From: an uncultured Oscillospiraceae bacterium
GTDB taxonomy: Bacteria; Bacillota; Clostridia; Oscillospirales; Oscillospiraceae
Assembly (NCBI GenBank): GCA_947629795.1
Contig: CANRFC010000008.1
Location: forward strand, 1 to 64,000
Direction: 5' to 3'
DNA: 64,000 nucleotides
Positions 42,237 through 50,495 of this stretch are shown here, one piece after another. Under the pieces are notes generated by a model that ran no database searches, was not told the DNA's origin, and worked only from the letters and a program-made list of their open reading frames with translations. A program made the translations under genes and the position numbers. Position 1 is the first letter of the stretch. Every line of letters begins with the position of its first letter.

Positions 42237-43238
42237 CTACACCCAGCTCTCCTCGCTCTCGGGCTTCTTTTCCCGGGTCATGAGCTCGGCGATGACCTTC
42301 TGGGGGGCCTTGCCCTCGTAGAGGACGGCGTAGGCCGCCTGGGTGATGGGCATCTCCACCCCCAGCTTGTCGCACAGGGCCTTGGCATTGGCGGCGGCGT
42401 AGTAGCCCTCCACCACCATGCCCATCTCCTCCACCGCCTGCTTGGGGGGCGTGCCCTTGCCGATGGCGATACCGCACCGGCGGTTCCGGGAGTGCATGGA
42501 GGTACAGGTGACGATGAGGTCCCCCAGGCCGGCCAGGCCGGCGAAGGTCTCCTTCCGCCCCCCCATGGCCTCCCCCAGGCGGGCGATCTCGGTGAGCCCC
42601 CGGGTCATGAGAGCGGCCTTGGTGTTGTCGCCGTAACCCAGGCCGTCGCACACTCCGGCGCTCAGGGCGATGACGTTCTTCAGCGCCGCCCCCAGCTCCA
42701 CACCCACCACATCGTCGGTGGTGTACACCCGGAAGCGCTCGTTCATGAACAGGTCCTGGACCAGCTCGGCAGCCGCCCGGTCCTCCGAGGCCGCCACCAC
42801 CGCCGTGGGCACGTGCCGGCCCACCTCCTCGGCGTGGGAGGGCCCGGAGAGAGCCACCACCGGGTGGCCCGCCCCCACCTCCTGGGCGATGCACTCAGTG
42901 AGGGTGCAGGAGCTCTCCTTCTCCACCCCCTTGGACACCGACACCAGCACCGTCCCGGGGTCCAGCAGGTCCCTGACCTGCCGGGCGGTGGAGCGCACGG
43001 CGAAGGAGGGGGTGGCCACCACCACCGCGCCGCAGCCCTTCACGCAGCTCATGTCGGCGGTGAGCGCCAGGTCGGCGGGAAGAGGCACGCCCTTGAGCAC
43101 CGGATTCTCCCGGTCGGCCCGGAGCCGGGCGGACTCCTCCTCCATGTAGGACCACAGGGTGACCCTGTGGCCGTTTTCCAGCAACAGCAGAGCCAGAGCC
43201 GTACCCCAGCCGCCGGAGCCCAAGACGGTGATATTCAT
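42237..43238 (-). CDS. gpsA: Glycerol-3-phosphate dehydrogenase [NAD(P)+]
   Basis: 333 residues. Makes sn-glycerol-3-phosphate for phospholipids. N-terminal Rossmann site ITVLGSGGWGTALALLL, then SVSKGVEKES, ALSGPSHAEEVG and the C-terminal domain with the catalytic lysine in ELGAALKNVIALSAGVCDGLGYGDNTKAAL and GLGDLIVTCTS. Overlaps plsY by four bases, so the two steps of phosphatidate supply are coupled. Confidence 0.96.
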   Translation of the reverse strand: MNITVLGSGGWGTALALLLLENGHRVTLWSYMEEESARLRADRENPVLKGVPLPADLALTADMSCVKGCGAVVVATPSFAVRSTARQVRDLLDPGTVLVSVSKGVEKESSCTLTECIAQEVGAGHPVVALSGPSHAEEVGRHVPTAVVAASEDRAAAELVQDLFMNERFRVYTTDDVVGVELGAALKNVIALSAGVCDGLGYGDNTKAALMTRGLTEIARLGEAMGGRKETFAGLAGLGDLIVTCTSMHSRNRRCGIAIGKGTPPKQAVEEMGMVVEGYYAAANAKALCDKLGVEMPITQAAYAVLYEGKAPQKVIAELMTREKKPESEESWV

Positions 43239-43972
43239 TGTCCGCCCTCCTTTTTCTTATGGAACGACAGCTTGTTCTCCTCACCTCTGAGCAGCCGCCC
43301 GATGTTGGCCCGGTGCATGTACACGATGCCCCAGCCGATGACCACGGCCAGGACGGTGAGGGGGATATTCCCATAGACGAACCAGGTGGCGAAGGGGAAG
43401 CTCCCTCCCGCCCAGATGGAGCCCAGGGAGACGTACCGGGTAAGGATGGTGAGCAGGAGGAAGCCCCCCCACACCACCAGGGCGATGCGCCAGTCGATCA
43501 TGATGGCGATGGTGCCGCCGGAGAGGATGCCCTTGCCCCCCTTGAAGCGGAACATACAGGGGAACATATGCCCCAGCAGGCAGAAAAGCCCCGCCCAGTA
43601 TTTGTCGTAGGGGGTGAGCATCAGCTGCTCCAGGATGGCGCTCCGGGCGGAGCCGGCCTCCCACCCGGCCTGGACCAGCGCCTGGGTCAGGCAAAACCGG
43701 AAGAGCAGCCCGCCGATCCACACCGCCAGCACCGCCTTGAGCACGTCGATGAGGATAACCGCCAGGGTCAGGGGCCCGCCGAAGGTGCGGAAGAAGTTGG
43801 TCAGGCCCGCGTTGCCGCTGCCGTGGGTGCGCACGTCGTCGTGAATGATATACTTGGAGATGATGACCGCCCCGTTGGAGCAGCCCAGGAAATAGGCGAT
43901 GACAGCGGTCAGCGCCGCGGCGATCCCACCGCCCAGCATGACGTACCCATAATGCGTGAGCAGATACAGCAT
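43235..43972 (-). CDS. plsY: Glycerol-3-phosphate acyltransferase PlsY
   Basis: 245 residues, six to seven membrane helices. Acylates G3P using acyl-phosphate. The motifs GSGNAGLTNFFRTFG (family GSGNxGATN) and FRFKGGKG are present. It is longer than the common 200 residues, with an insertion around 95-115. Sits between der and gpsA, 3 bp after der. Confidence 0.94.
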   Translation of the reverse strand: MLYLLTHYGYVMLGGGIAAALTAVIAYFLGCSNGAVIISKYIIHDDVRTHGSGNAGLTNFFRTFGGPLTLAVILIDVLKAVLAVWIGGLLFRFCLTQALVQAGWEAGSARSAILEQLMLTPYDKYWAGLFCLLGHMFPCMFRFKGGKGILSGGTIAIMIDWRIALVVWGGFLLLTILTRYVSLGSIWAGGSFPFATWFVYGNIPLTVLAVVIGWGIVYMHRANIGRLLRGEENKLSFHKKKEGGQ

Positions 43973-43974
43973 CC

Positions 43975-45303
43975 CTATCCCTCCTTATCTCCTTTTTCGC
44001 GGATCGTTATCTTCACCGGCGTGCCCTGGAGGCCGAAGGTGGCCCGGATCTGATTCTCGAGATACCTCTGATAGGAGAAGTGGAACAGATCCATCCGGTT
44101 GCAGAAGATGACAAAGTGGGGGGGCTTGACCCCCACCTGGGTCATATAGTAGATCTTCAGCCTTCTCCCCTTGTCGGTGGGGGGCTGGACCCGGGCGGTG
44201 GCATCGGAGAGTACGTCGTTGAGCATCCCGGTGGAGATGCGCATGGCCGCCTGCTCATTCACCGAGTTGATGGCGTCGAAGAGCTTGTCCACCCGGGATC
44301 CGGTGAGGGCGGAGAGGAAGAGGATGGGGGCATAGGGCATATAGGAAAGGTCCCGGCGGATATCCTCGGTCATCCGCTGCATGGTCTTGTCGTCCTTGTC
44401 CACGATGTCCCACTTGTTCACCACGATGATGCAGGCCTTTCCCGCCTCGTGGGCCAGGCCGGCCACCTTGGTGTCCTGCTCGGTGACTCCCTCGGTGCCG
44501 TCGATGAGGATAAGGCACACGTCGCTGCGCTCGATGGCCAGGGTGGCCCGGAGGACCGAGAACTGCTCCACCCGGTCGGTGACCCGGGCCTTCCGCCGCA
44601 TGCCGGCGGTGTCGATGAGCAGGTACTTCCCCTTGTCATTTTCAAAGTAGTTGTCGATGGCGTCCCGGGTGGTGCCCGCCATGTCCGAGACGATGACCCG
44701 GTTCTGCCCCAGGATGCGGTTGACCAGAGAGGACTTGCCCACGTTGGGCTTGCCGATGATGGCCACCTTGATGACGTCGGGGTCCTCGTCCTCCTCATCG
44801 GTCTCGGGGAAATACTTGAAGCACTCGTCCAGCAGGTCGCCGGTGCCGTGGCCGTGGACGGCCGAGACCGGCACCGGGTCCCCCAGGCCCAGGTTGTAGA
44901 ACTCGTAGACGTCGGGGTCGGTGACCCCGGTCTTGTCCATCTTGTTCACCGCCAGGATCACCGGCTTGCCCGACTTGAGGAGCAGGTTGGCCACCTCGTG
45001 GTCCGAGGCGGTGAGCCCGGTCTGGATATCGCACAGAAAGACGATGACGGTGGCGGCGGCGATGGCGATCTCGGCCTGCTCCCGCATGAACTGCAGGATT
45101 TCGCTGTCGGTGCCCGGCTCGATGCCGCCGGTGTCCACCAGATCGAACTTCCGGCCCCGCCACTCACAGGGGGCGTAGATGCGGTCCCGGGTGACGCCGG
45201 GGGTGTCCTCCACGATGCTGAGGCGCTGCCCGCACAGCTTATTGAAGAGCATGGACTTGCCCACGTTGGGCCGGCCCACGATGGCTACCAAGGGTCTGGA
45301 CAT
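43975..45303 (-). CDS. der: Ribosome-associated GTPase Der (EngA)
   Basis: 442 residues with two tandem GTPase domains: GRPNVGKSMLFNKL with VDTGGIEP and NKMDK in the first, GKPNVGKSSLVNRI with IDTAGMRRKARV and NKWD in the second, and a C-terminal KH-like domain. Needed for 50S assembly. ATG 45303 is preceded by GAAAGGAGTG. Confidence 0.97.
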   Translation of the reverse strand: MSRPLVAIVGRPNVGKSMLFNKLCGQRLSIVEDTPGVTRDRIYAPCEWRGRKFDLVDTGGIEPGTDSEILQFMREQAEIAIAAATVIVFLCDIQTGLTASDHEVANLLLKSGKPVILAVNKMDKTGVTDPDVYEFYNLGLGDPVPVSAVHGHGTGDLLDECFKYFPETDEEDEDPDVIKVAIIGKPNVGKSSLVNRILGQNRVIVSDMAGTTRDAIDNYFENDKGKYLLIDTAGMRRKARVTDRVEQFSVLRATLAIERSDVCLILIDGTEGVTEQDTKVAGLAHEAGKACIIVVNKWDIVDKDDKTMQRMTEDIRRDLSYMPYAPILFLSALTGSRVDKLFDAINSVNEQAAMRISTGMLNDVLSDATARVQPPTDKGRRLKIYYMTQVGVKPPHFVIFCNRMDLFHFSYQRYLENQIRATFGLQGTPVKITIREKGDKEG

Positions 45304-45338
45304 GGAGGCACTCCTTTCTTTTCTGCTTCTTTGGGGGT

Positions 45339-45367
45339 AGTATAGCATACCCGGGGAAAAATATCAA
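45339..45367 (-). promoter_or_regulatory. Promoter of der-plsY-gpsA
   Basis: Minus strand TTGATA (45367-45362), 17-base spacer, TATACT (45344-45339). Confidence 0.7.
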
Positions 45368-45374
45368 ATGCGGG

Positions 45375-45404
45375 CAAAGAAAAAGAGGGGAGCTCTTCCC
45401 CTCT
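45375..45404 (-). terminator. Terminator of yceD-rpmF
   Basis: Minus strand AGAGGGGA / TCCCCTCT stem with a five-base loop, followed by TTTTCTTTGC. Confidence 0.7.
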
Positions 45405-45418
45405 CATTCTTTGCCTTT

Positions 45419-45613
45419 TCAGTTGGCGGCGGGCGCCTCGGCCTTGGCGAAGTCGTGACCGTTGTAGGTCAGGCAGGACTTGCACATCCGATGGGGCAGG
45501 CGATAGGCCCCGCACTTGGGGCAGGTGGTGACGCCGGGGGTCTCCAGCTTCCACACGGAGCTGCGGCGCTTGTTCCGACGCTGCTTGGACACTTTACTCT
45601 TGGGGACTGCCAT
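45419..45613 (-). CDS. rpmF: Ribosomal protein L32
   Basis: 64 residues: MAVPKSKVSKQRRNKRRSSV and a zinc ribbon with CPKCG and CKSC (cysteine-rich, zinc-binding L32 form). Follows yceD by 44 bp, a widely conserved pair. AGGAGGTGTC lies before the ATG. Confidence 0.97.
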   Translation of the reverse strand: MAVPKSKVSKQRRNKRRSSVWKLETPGVTTCPKCGAYRLPHRMCKSCLTYNGHDFAKAEAPAAN

Positions 45614-45657
45614 CTATGACACCTCCTTAATGTGACAGGGGCAATTTCCTCTCGTAT

Positions 45658-46179
45658 TCAATCGGACGAGGTCTCGTCCGTATCCAAAAGTTTCGCCAGG
45701 ACGGCAAAACGTGGATCCAACTCTTTTTTGCAGCCGCAGGGCCCGTCGTTCAGGTCCTTGCCGCAGGTGGGGCACAGCCCCTTGCACTCCGGGCGGCACA
45801 GATGCTTGCCGTCCACCGCCAGGACGCATTCGGTGGTGAAGAGCTCGTCCAGGTCCACCCCGCCGTTCTCCAGCAGGACGATCTCGTCGCTGTCGGTATC
45901 GGCCTCGTTGGCCAGCTCCTCGGCCAGAAGGGTCCGCACCGGCACGGTGAAGGGCAGGCGCAAGGGCTTCAGGCACCGGTCGCAGCGGGTGGTGAGCTCC
46001 CCCTCGGCCTTCCCCTCCAGCTCCAGGGCGCCGGCCATGTTGCGCACGGTGCCGGACACTTGGAGCGGCTCCCGGAAGGGCTTCTCTCCGAAGAGCTCCA
46101 CAGCGCGCAGATCCAGCTCCTGCCGGAATTCCTTCCGGGCGCCGGGGATATGGATGATGTCTCGCAGATCCAGTCTCAT
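45658..46179 (-). CDS. yceD: YceD family protein (DUF177)
   Basis: 173 residues. CDRCLKP in the middle and a second cluster CRPECKGLCPTCGKDLNDGPCGCKK near the C-terminus are the DUF177 cysteine motifs. The family is linked to 23S rRNA accumulation and nearly always precedes rpmF. ATG 46179 follows GAGGGAGAG; the ORF continues upstream only through the promoter. Confidence 0.92.
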   Translation of the reverse strand: MRLDLRDIIHIPGARKEFRQELDLRAVELFGEKPFREPLQVSGTVRNMAGALELEGKAEGELTTRCDRCLKPLRLPFTVPVRTLLAEELANEADTDSDEIVLLENGGVDLDELFTTECVLAVDGKHLCRPECKGLCPTCGKDLNDGPCGCKKELDPRFAVLAKLLDTDETSSD

Positions 46180-46209
46180 AATGCTCTCCCTCGCAGCGGT
46201 ACAGCGAAT

Positions 46210-46238
46210 ATTATAGCGAAAGTTCCTCCCCATGTCAA
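46210..46238 (-). promoter_or_regulatory. Perfect-consensus sigma-A promoter of yceD-rpmF
   Basis: Minus strand TTGACA (46238-46233), 17-base spacer, TATAAT (46215-46210). Confidence 0.9.
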
Positions 46239-46261
46239 ATACTTTTTTCATTTTTCTCATC

Positions 46262-46290
46262 TTTACACCGGGATGCGGCGGCGATATAAT
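46262..46290 (+). promoter_or_regulatory. Promoter of the FNT gene
   Basis: TTTACA (46262-46267), 17-base spacer, TATAAT (46285-46290), divergent from the yceD promoter 24 bp away. Confidence 0.8.
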
Positions 46291-46332
46291 GGTGGTATTC
46301 TAAAATGAGCCGATCAAAGGGGGCATGGCGTG

Positions 46333-46959
46333 ATGAAAAAAGTGGTCTCTTCTCTCCCGGACTCGGTGCTGGGGGGCGTGTGCATCGCCATCGGCGGAAC
46401 GGTCTTCCTCTCCTGTGAGAGCAAGGTGGCCGGGGCGCTTTTCTTCTGCCTGGGGCTGTTTGCCATCTGCACCTTCGGCCTGGGCCTGTTCACCGGCAAG
46501 GTGGGGTATATCCCCGAAAATCCCCCGTCCTATGTGGGCTTCGTCCTCTCGGTCTGGCTGGGCAACTTTCTCGGCACCGGCCTGGCTGCCCTGGCTCTGC
46601 GGGCCACCCGCCTGTTCCCCCTCTCGGAGCGGGCCGCCGCCCTGTGCCGGACCAAGCTGGATGACGGTCCGGTCTCCATCTTCATCCTCTCGGTCTTCTG
46701 CGGCATCCTGATGTTCCTGGCCGTGGACGGGTTCAAAAACAACCCCCATCCTCTGGGAAAGTACCTGGGGATCTTCCTGGGGGTGTCGGTGTTCATCCTG
46801 TGCGGCTTTGAGCACTGCGTAGCCAATATGTTCTACTTCTCCCTGGCGGGGATGTGGAGCGGCAAGGCCCTGGTGTGGCTGGTGCTCATGACCCTGGGCA
46901 ATTCCTGCGGCGGGATGCTCCTCCCCCTGTGCCGCAAGCTCCGGGAGGGGTCGTCGTGA
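46333..46959 (+). CDS. Short formate/nitrite transporter (FNT) family protein
   Basis: 208 residues with about six membrane helices. The family hallmarks FTGKVGYI (first broken helix), GFEHCVANMFYF with the central pore histidine, and LGNSCGGM (second broken helix) are present. FNT channels carry small anions such as formate, nitrite, hydrosulfide or lactate. Typical members have 260-280 residues, so loops are reduced here. ATG 46333 is preferred over GTG 46330 given AAAGGGGG at 46316. Translationally coupled (GTGA) to the next gene. Confidence 0.85.
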   Translation: MKKVVSSLPDSVLGGVCIAIGGTVFLSCESKVAGALFFCLGLFAICTFGLGLFTGKVGYIPENPPSYVGFVLSVWLGNFLGTGLAALALRATRLFPLSERAAALCRTKLDDGPVSIFILSVFCGILMFLAVDGFKNNPHPLGKYLGIFLGVSVFILCGFEHCVANMFYFSLAGMWSGKALVWLVLMTLGNSCGGMLLPLCRKLREGSS

Positions 46960-47918
46960 AGGAATTCACCATCGGGAAAAACGACGCGGGGCAGCGGCTG
47001 GACCGCTGGCTGGGCAAGGCAGTGCCCCTCCTCCCCGCCCCCCTGGCCCAGAAGTACATCCGCCTCAAGCGGGTGAAGGTGGGCGGCAAGCGCGCCGAGC
47101 GGGACTACCGCCTCCGGGAGGGGGACCTGGTGGAGCTCTATATCAACGACGAGTTCTTCGACGCCCCCACCGAGGACAACGCCTTCCTGTCGGTGTTCTC
47201 CCCCAAGCTGGACATCGTCTATGAGGACGAGCACCTCATCGTCTGCAACAAGCGGCCCGGGATGCTCTGCCACCCCGACCAGGGGGAGTACGTCAACACC
47301 CTCATCACCCACATCCAGGCCTACCTCTATCAGAAGAAGGAGTGGTCCCCCCGGTGGGAGAATTCCTTTGCCCCCGCCCTGTGCCACCGCATCGACCGGA
47401 ACACCGGGGGGCTGGTCATCGCCGCCAAGACCGCCGAGGCCCTCCGGGTGATGAACGACAAGATCAAGGACCGGGAGATCACCAAGCTCTATCTGGCGGC
47501 CATCGTGGGAAAAATGGCCCCCTCGGAGGGAGAATTGCGGGGGTTCGTGCTGAAAAACGAGGGGAAGAAACAGGTTTTTGTGTACGACAAGCCGGTCCCA
47601 GGCGGCAAGACCGCCCTGACCAAATACCGCACTTTGGTTGTGAAAAATGGCCTTTCTCTGGTGGAATGTGAACTTTTGACCGGCAGGACCCACCAGATCC
47701 GGGCCCAGTTCGCCCACGCCGGCCACCCTCTGGTGGGGGACGGCAAATACGGCCGCAAACCCGCGGATACCAAGGGTTTGCGGAAAGGCCAGGCCCTCTG
47801 GGCCTACAAGCTGACCTTCGACTTCCCCACCCCCGCCGGCCCCCTGGAGCCCTTGCGGGGCAAGACTTTGGAGGTCCCCCGGTCAGACATCGACTTCGTG
47901 GGGGAGTACTTTTCGTGA
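46956..47918 (+). CDS. RluA/RluC family pseudouridine synthase
   Basis: 320 residues. N-terminal S4 domain (about 12-75: AGQRLDRWLGKA, RLKRVKVGGKRAERDYRLREGD) and catalytic domain with CHRIDRNTGGLVIAAKT (aspartate nucleophile) and LTGRTHQIRAQFAHAGHPLVGDGKYG. Target uridines cannot be assigned. GTG 46956 is supported by GGGAGGGG six bases upstream. Confidence 0.92.
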   Translation: MKEFTIGKNDAGQRLDRWLGKAVPLLPAPLAQKYIRLKRVKVGGKRAERDYRLREGDLVELYINDEFFDAPTEDNAFLSVFSPKLDIVYEDEHLIVCNKRPGMLCHPDQGEYVNTLITHIQAYLYQKKEWSPRWENSFAPALCHRIDRNTGGLVIAAKTAEALRVMNDKIKDREITKLYLAAIVGKMAPSEGELRGFVLKNEGKKQVFVYDKPVPGGKTALTKYRTLVVKNGLSLVECELLTGRTHQIRAQFAHAGHPLVGDGKYGRKPADTKGLRKGQALWAYKLTFDFPTPAGPLEPLRGKTLEVPRSDIDFVGEYFS

Positions 47919-47932
47919 AGCCGGTCCACAGG

Positions 47933-47970
47933 AAAGGGCGGCGGAGCTGTCAGGCCCCGCCGCCCTTTTT
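47933..47970. terminator. Bidirectional terminator
   Basis: 12-bp stem AAAGGGCGGCGG / CCGCCGCCCTTT with T run on the plus strand and matching A/T on the other side; it separates the RluC-type gene from the convergent XRE gene. Confidence 0.8.
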
Positions 47971-47978
47971 CCTTTGTC

Positions 47979-48221
47979 TTACCGGAGCTCCTGCTCCAGG
48001 GAATCAAACTCCGGTGTGGAGAAAAACTCCCCCAGCGTCAGGTCCAGTCCGTCACAGATCATTTTAATGGTCACCAGCTTGGGGTTTTGACTGCGTCCGT
48101 ACAGGATATTCTTCACGCTGGAGGGCGGCAGCCCCGCCAGGTTCGCCAGCTTGTTGATGGTGATATCCCTCTGGCCGCAAAGCTGTAATATCCGGGCCTT
48201 TACTGCGTCTACCGTCGTCAT
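47979..48221 (-). CDS. Small XRE-family transcriptional regulator
   Basis: 80 residues, essentially one helix-turn-helix domain: QRDITINKLANLAGLPPSSVKNILYGRSQNPKLVTIKMICDGL. A short acidic tail follows and no effector domain is seen. ATG 48221 has AAGGGGGGAC upstream. A perfect 12-bp inverted repeat sits over its promoter region, so it is probably autoregulated. It is transcribed away from the polyamine transporter operon. Confidence 0.9.
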   Translation of the reverse strand: MTTVDAVKARILQLCGQRDITINKLANLAGLPPSSVKNILYGRSQNPKLVTIKMICDGLDLTLGEFFSTPEFDSLEQELR

Positions 48222-48265
48222 ATTGCCGTCCCCCCTTGCCTTCAGCATAGACAAAAGGGCTGGAC

Positions 48266-48311
48266 ATTATAGGCTACCTGTGCTACTATCAGGCTATCCA
48301 TAGCCTGATAG
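48266..48311 (-). promoter_or_regulatory. Promoter -10 and palindromic operator of the XRE gene
   Basis: A perfect TATAAT (minus, 48271-48266) is preceded by the inverted repeat CTATCAGGCTAT-CC-ATAGCCTGATAG (48286-48311), which covers the -35 region. An additional half-site-like GGCTA lies at 48272-48276. Confidence 0.65.
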
Positions 48312-48419
48312 GGATCCACTGCCCCGACTGGGAGAATATCACAAAGGTCATACATCCTCCGAAACCATGGTAATTGCGCGCCGGCGGCACGATTCCCCAA
48401 AAAACTTTTTCCTCAACTA

Positions 48420-48448
48420 TTGACATTCTTCCCGAACCCGTATATAGT
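48420..48448 (+). promoter_or_regulatory. Promoter of the potABCD-type operon
   Basis: TTGACA (48420-48425), 17-base spacer, TATAGT (48443-48448). The stretch from the operator to here (48312-48419) shows no gene. Confidence 0.8.
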
Positions 48449-48456
48449 TGGTCTCA

Positions 48457-48499
48457 CAGAAAGGACGTACCCAGCCGTCGGTTGGGTACGTCCTTTCTG
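48457..48499 (+). promoter_or_regulatory. 17-bp perfect leader hairpin of potA
   Basis: CAGAAAGGACGTACCCA pairs exactly with TGGGTACGTCCTTTCTG around a nine-base loop. It begins within a few bases of the expected transcription start and is not followed by T residues, so it would form the very 5' end of the mRNA. Confidence 0.7.
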
Positions 48500-48526
48500 A
48501 ATACAACAGAAAATGGGGGAGGATAC

Positions 48527-49669
48527 ATGTCCAAGGAGTTGATCCGTCTATCGGACTGCGTCGTGAAATTCGACGACGAGATCATTCTCGACCACCTCAA
48601 TCTTTACATCAATGATAAGGAATTCCTCACGCTCCTGGGGCCCAGCGGGTGCGGCAAGACCACCACGCTGCGGATCATAGGCGGGTTTTTGTCACCCACC
48701 TCCGGGGACGTGTTTTTTGATGGGCAGCGATGCAACGACGTGCCCCCCCATAAACGCCAGGTGAACACGGTGTTCCAGAAATACGCCCTGTTCCCCCACC
48801 TTAATGTATTTGAAAATGTGGCCTTCGGCCTGCGCATCGCCAAGGTCCCCGACGGGGAGGTCACCCAACGGGTCATGGAGATGCTGGAGGTGGTGAACCT
48901 CAAGGGCTTCGAGCGCCGGCCCATCTCCGCCCTCTCCGGCGGCCAGCAGCAGCGGGTGGCCATCGCCCGGGCCCTGGTGAACCGGCCCAAGGTCCTCCTC
49001 CTGGACGAGCCCCTGGGCGCCCTGGACATGCGCCTTCGCAAGGACATGCAGAGCGAGCTCAAGCGCATCCAGCAGGAGCTGGAGATCACCTTTGTCTACG
49101 TCACCCACGACCAGGAGGAGGCCCTGGCCATGTCCGACACCGTGGTGGTCATGGACGGCGGTCTCATCCAGCAGATCGGCACCCCCGAGGACATCTACAA
49201 CGAGCCCAAGAACGCCTTCGTGGCCGACTTCATCGGCGAGTCCAACATCCTCGACGGCATCATGCGCGCCGACGGGGTGGTGGAGATCTTCAACCGCAGG
49301 TTCCAGTGCCTGGACGGCGGCTTTGCCAAGGACGAGCCGGTGGACGTGGTCATCCGGCCCGAGGACGTGGACATCGTCCCCGAGACCGAGGGCCAGCTCC
49401 GGGGCACGGTGACCCAGGTGACCTTCAAGGGGGTCCACTACGACACCATCGTGGACTTCTACGGCTTCAAGTGGCTCATCCAGACCACCGACTACTGCCC
49501 GGTGGACAGCCGCATCGGCATCAAGATCGACCCCGACGGCATCCACGTGATGAAGAAGAGCGCCTATTCCGGCATGTTCGGGGACTACTCCTCCTACTCC
49601 GAGGAGTACGACGAGATCGGCGACGCCAGTCTCGCCCCCGACGAGGAGGGCAGCGGGGATGAAGAATAA
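48527..49669 (+). CDS. potA: Polyamine-type ABC transporter ATP-binding protein
   Basis: 380 residues. Walker [17 protein letters not shown] signature [15 protein letters not shown], Walker [12 protein letters not shown] and the H-loop [10 protein letters not shown]; a C-terminal TOBE domain (about 285-360) as in PotA/MalK types, and an acidic tail. Probably takes up spermidine or putrescine. ATG 48527 follows GGGGGAGGA. Overlaps potB by 11 bases. Confidence 0.93.
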   Translation: MSKELIRLSDCVVKFDDEIILDHLNLYINDKEFLTLLGPSGCGKTTTLRIIGGFLSPTSGDVFFDGQRCNDVPPHKRQVNTVFQKYALFPHLNVFENVAFGLRIAKVPDGEVTQRVMEMLEVVNLKGFERRPISALSGGQQQRVAIARALVNRPKVLLLDEPLGALDMRLRKDMQSELKRIQQELEITFVYVTHDQEEALAMSDTVVVMDGGLIQQIGTPEDIYNEPKNAFVADFIGESNILDGIMRADGVVEIFNRRFQCLDGGFAKDEPVDVVIRPEDVDIVPETEGQLRGTVTQVTFKGVHYDTIVDFYGFKWLIQTTDYCPVDSRIGIKIDPDGIHVMKKSAYSGMFGDYSSYSEEYDEIGDASLAPDEEGSGDEE

Positions 49670-50495
49670 GCTGGACCGCTTCGCCGTCCCCTATGTGGTG
49701 TGGATGGCGATCTTCGTGGTGGCCCCCATCCTGCTGATGGTGGTCTACGCCTTTACCACCGAGGGCGGCGGCTTCACCCTGGCCAACTTCGCCGACCTGG
49801 GGGAGTACCTCCCCGTCTTCACCCGCTCCTTCAAGCTGGCCATCGTGGCCACCCTCATCTGCCTGCTCATGGGCTATCCCATGGCCTATCTCATGGCCAA
49901 GGAGGGCGTCCGGTTCCAGCGGGTGGCCATGGCCCTCATCATGCTGCCCATGTGGATGAACTTCCTGCTGCGGACCTACTCCTGGATGTCCATCCTGGAG
50001 AACAACGGCCTGCTCAACCAGTTTTTCCGCGCCATCGGGCTCCTGGACGCCCTGGGGGTGGACTATATCCCCCTCATCCGCACCCAGGGGGCGGTGGTGC
50101 TGGGCATGGTGTACAACTACCTGCCCTTTATGATCCTGCCCATCTATTCGGTCATCGTCAAGCTGGACTCCTCCCTTCTGGAGGCCGCCCGGGACCTGGG
50201 GGCCAACTCCTTCGGCGTGTTCCGCAAGGTCATTTTCCCCCTGTCCCTGCCGGGCATTCTGTCCGGAGTGACCATGGTCTTCGTCCCCTCGGTGTCCACC
50301 TTTGCCATCTCCCGGCTGCTGGGGGGCGGCGAGGAGCTGATGTTGGGCGACCTCATTGAGCAGCAGTTCCTGGGCGGGGCCTATGACCCCTACCTGGGGG
50401 CCGCCATCGCCATGGTGATGATGGTCATCGTGGTGGTGTGCATGGTGGTCATGAACCACTTCGGTGAAGGTGAAGAGGAGGCGGTCTTACTTTGA
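49659..50495 (+). CDS. potB: Polyamine-type ABC transporter permease PotB
   Basis: 278 residues, six membrane helices. The cytoplasmic EAA loop is [30 protein letters not shown], which contacts Pot[15 protein letters not shown] is typical of PotB. The stop overlaps the start of the fused downstream gene. Confidence 0.93.
   Translation: MKNKLDRFAVPYVVWMAIFVVAPILLMVVYAFTTEGGGFTLANFADLGEYLPVFTRSFKLAIVATLICLLMGYPMAYLMAKEGVRFQRVAMALIMLPMWMNFLLRTYSWMSILENNGLLNQFFRAIGLLDALGVDYIPLIRTQGAVVLGMVYNYLPFMILPIYSVIVKLDSSLLEAARDLGANSFGVFRKVIFPLSLPGILSGVTMVFVPSVSTFAISRLLGGGEELMLGDLIEQQFLGGAYDPYLGAAIAMVMMVIVVVCMVVMNHFGEGEEEAVLL

Noticed and set aside
42031-42894. Minus-strand frame spanning the hairpin cluster and the gpsA 3' half
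   Set aside because: It is out of frame with gpsA and reads hairpin DNA as protein; no ribosome binding site.
46325-46333. ATG at 46325 as start of the FNT gene
   Set aside because: It is followed at once by an in-frame TGA after GCG and lies too close to the ribosome binding site.
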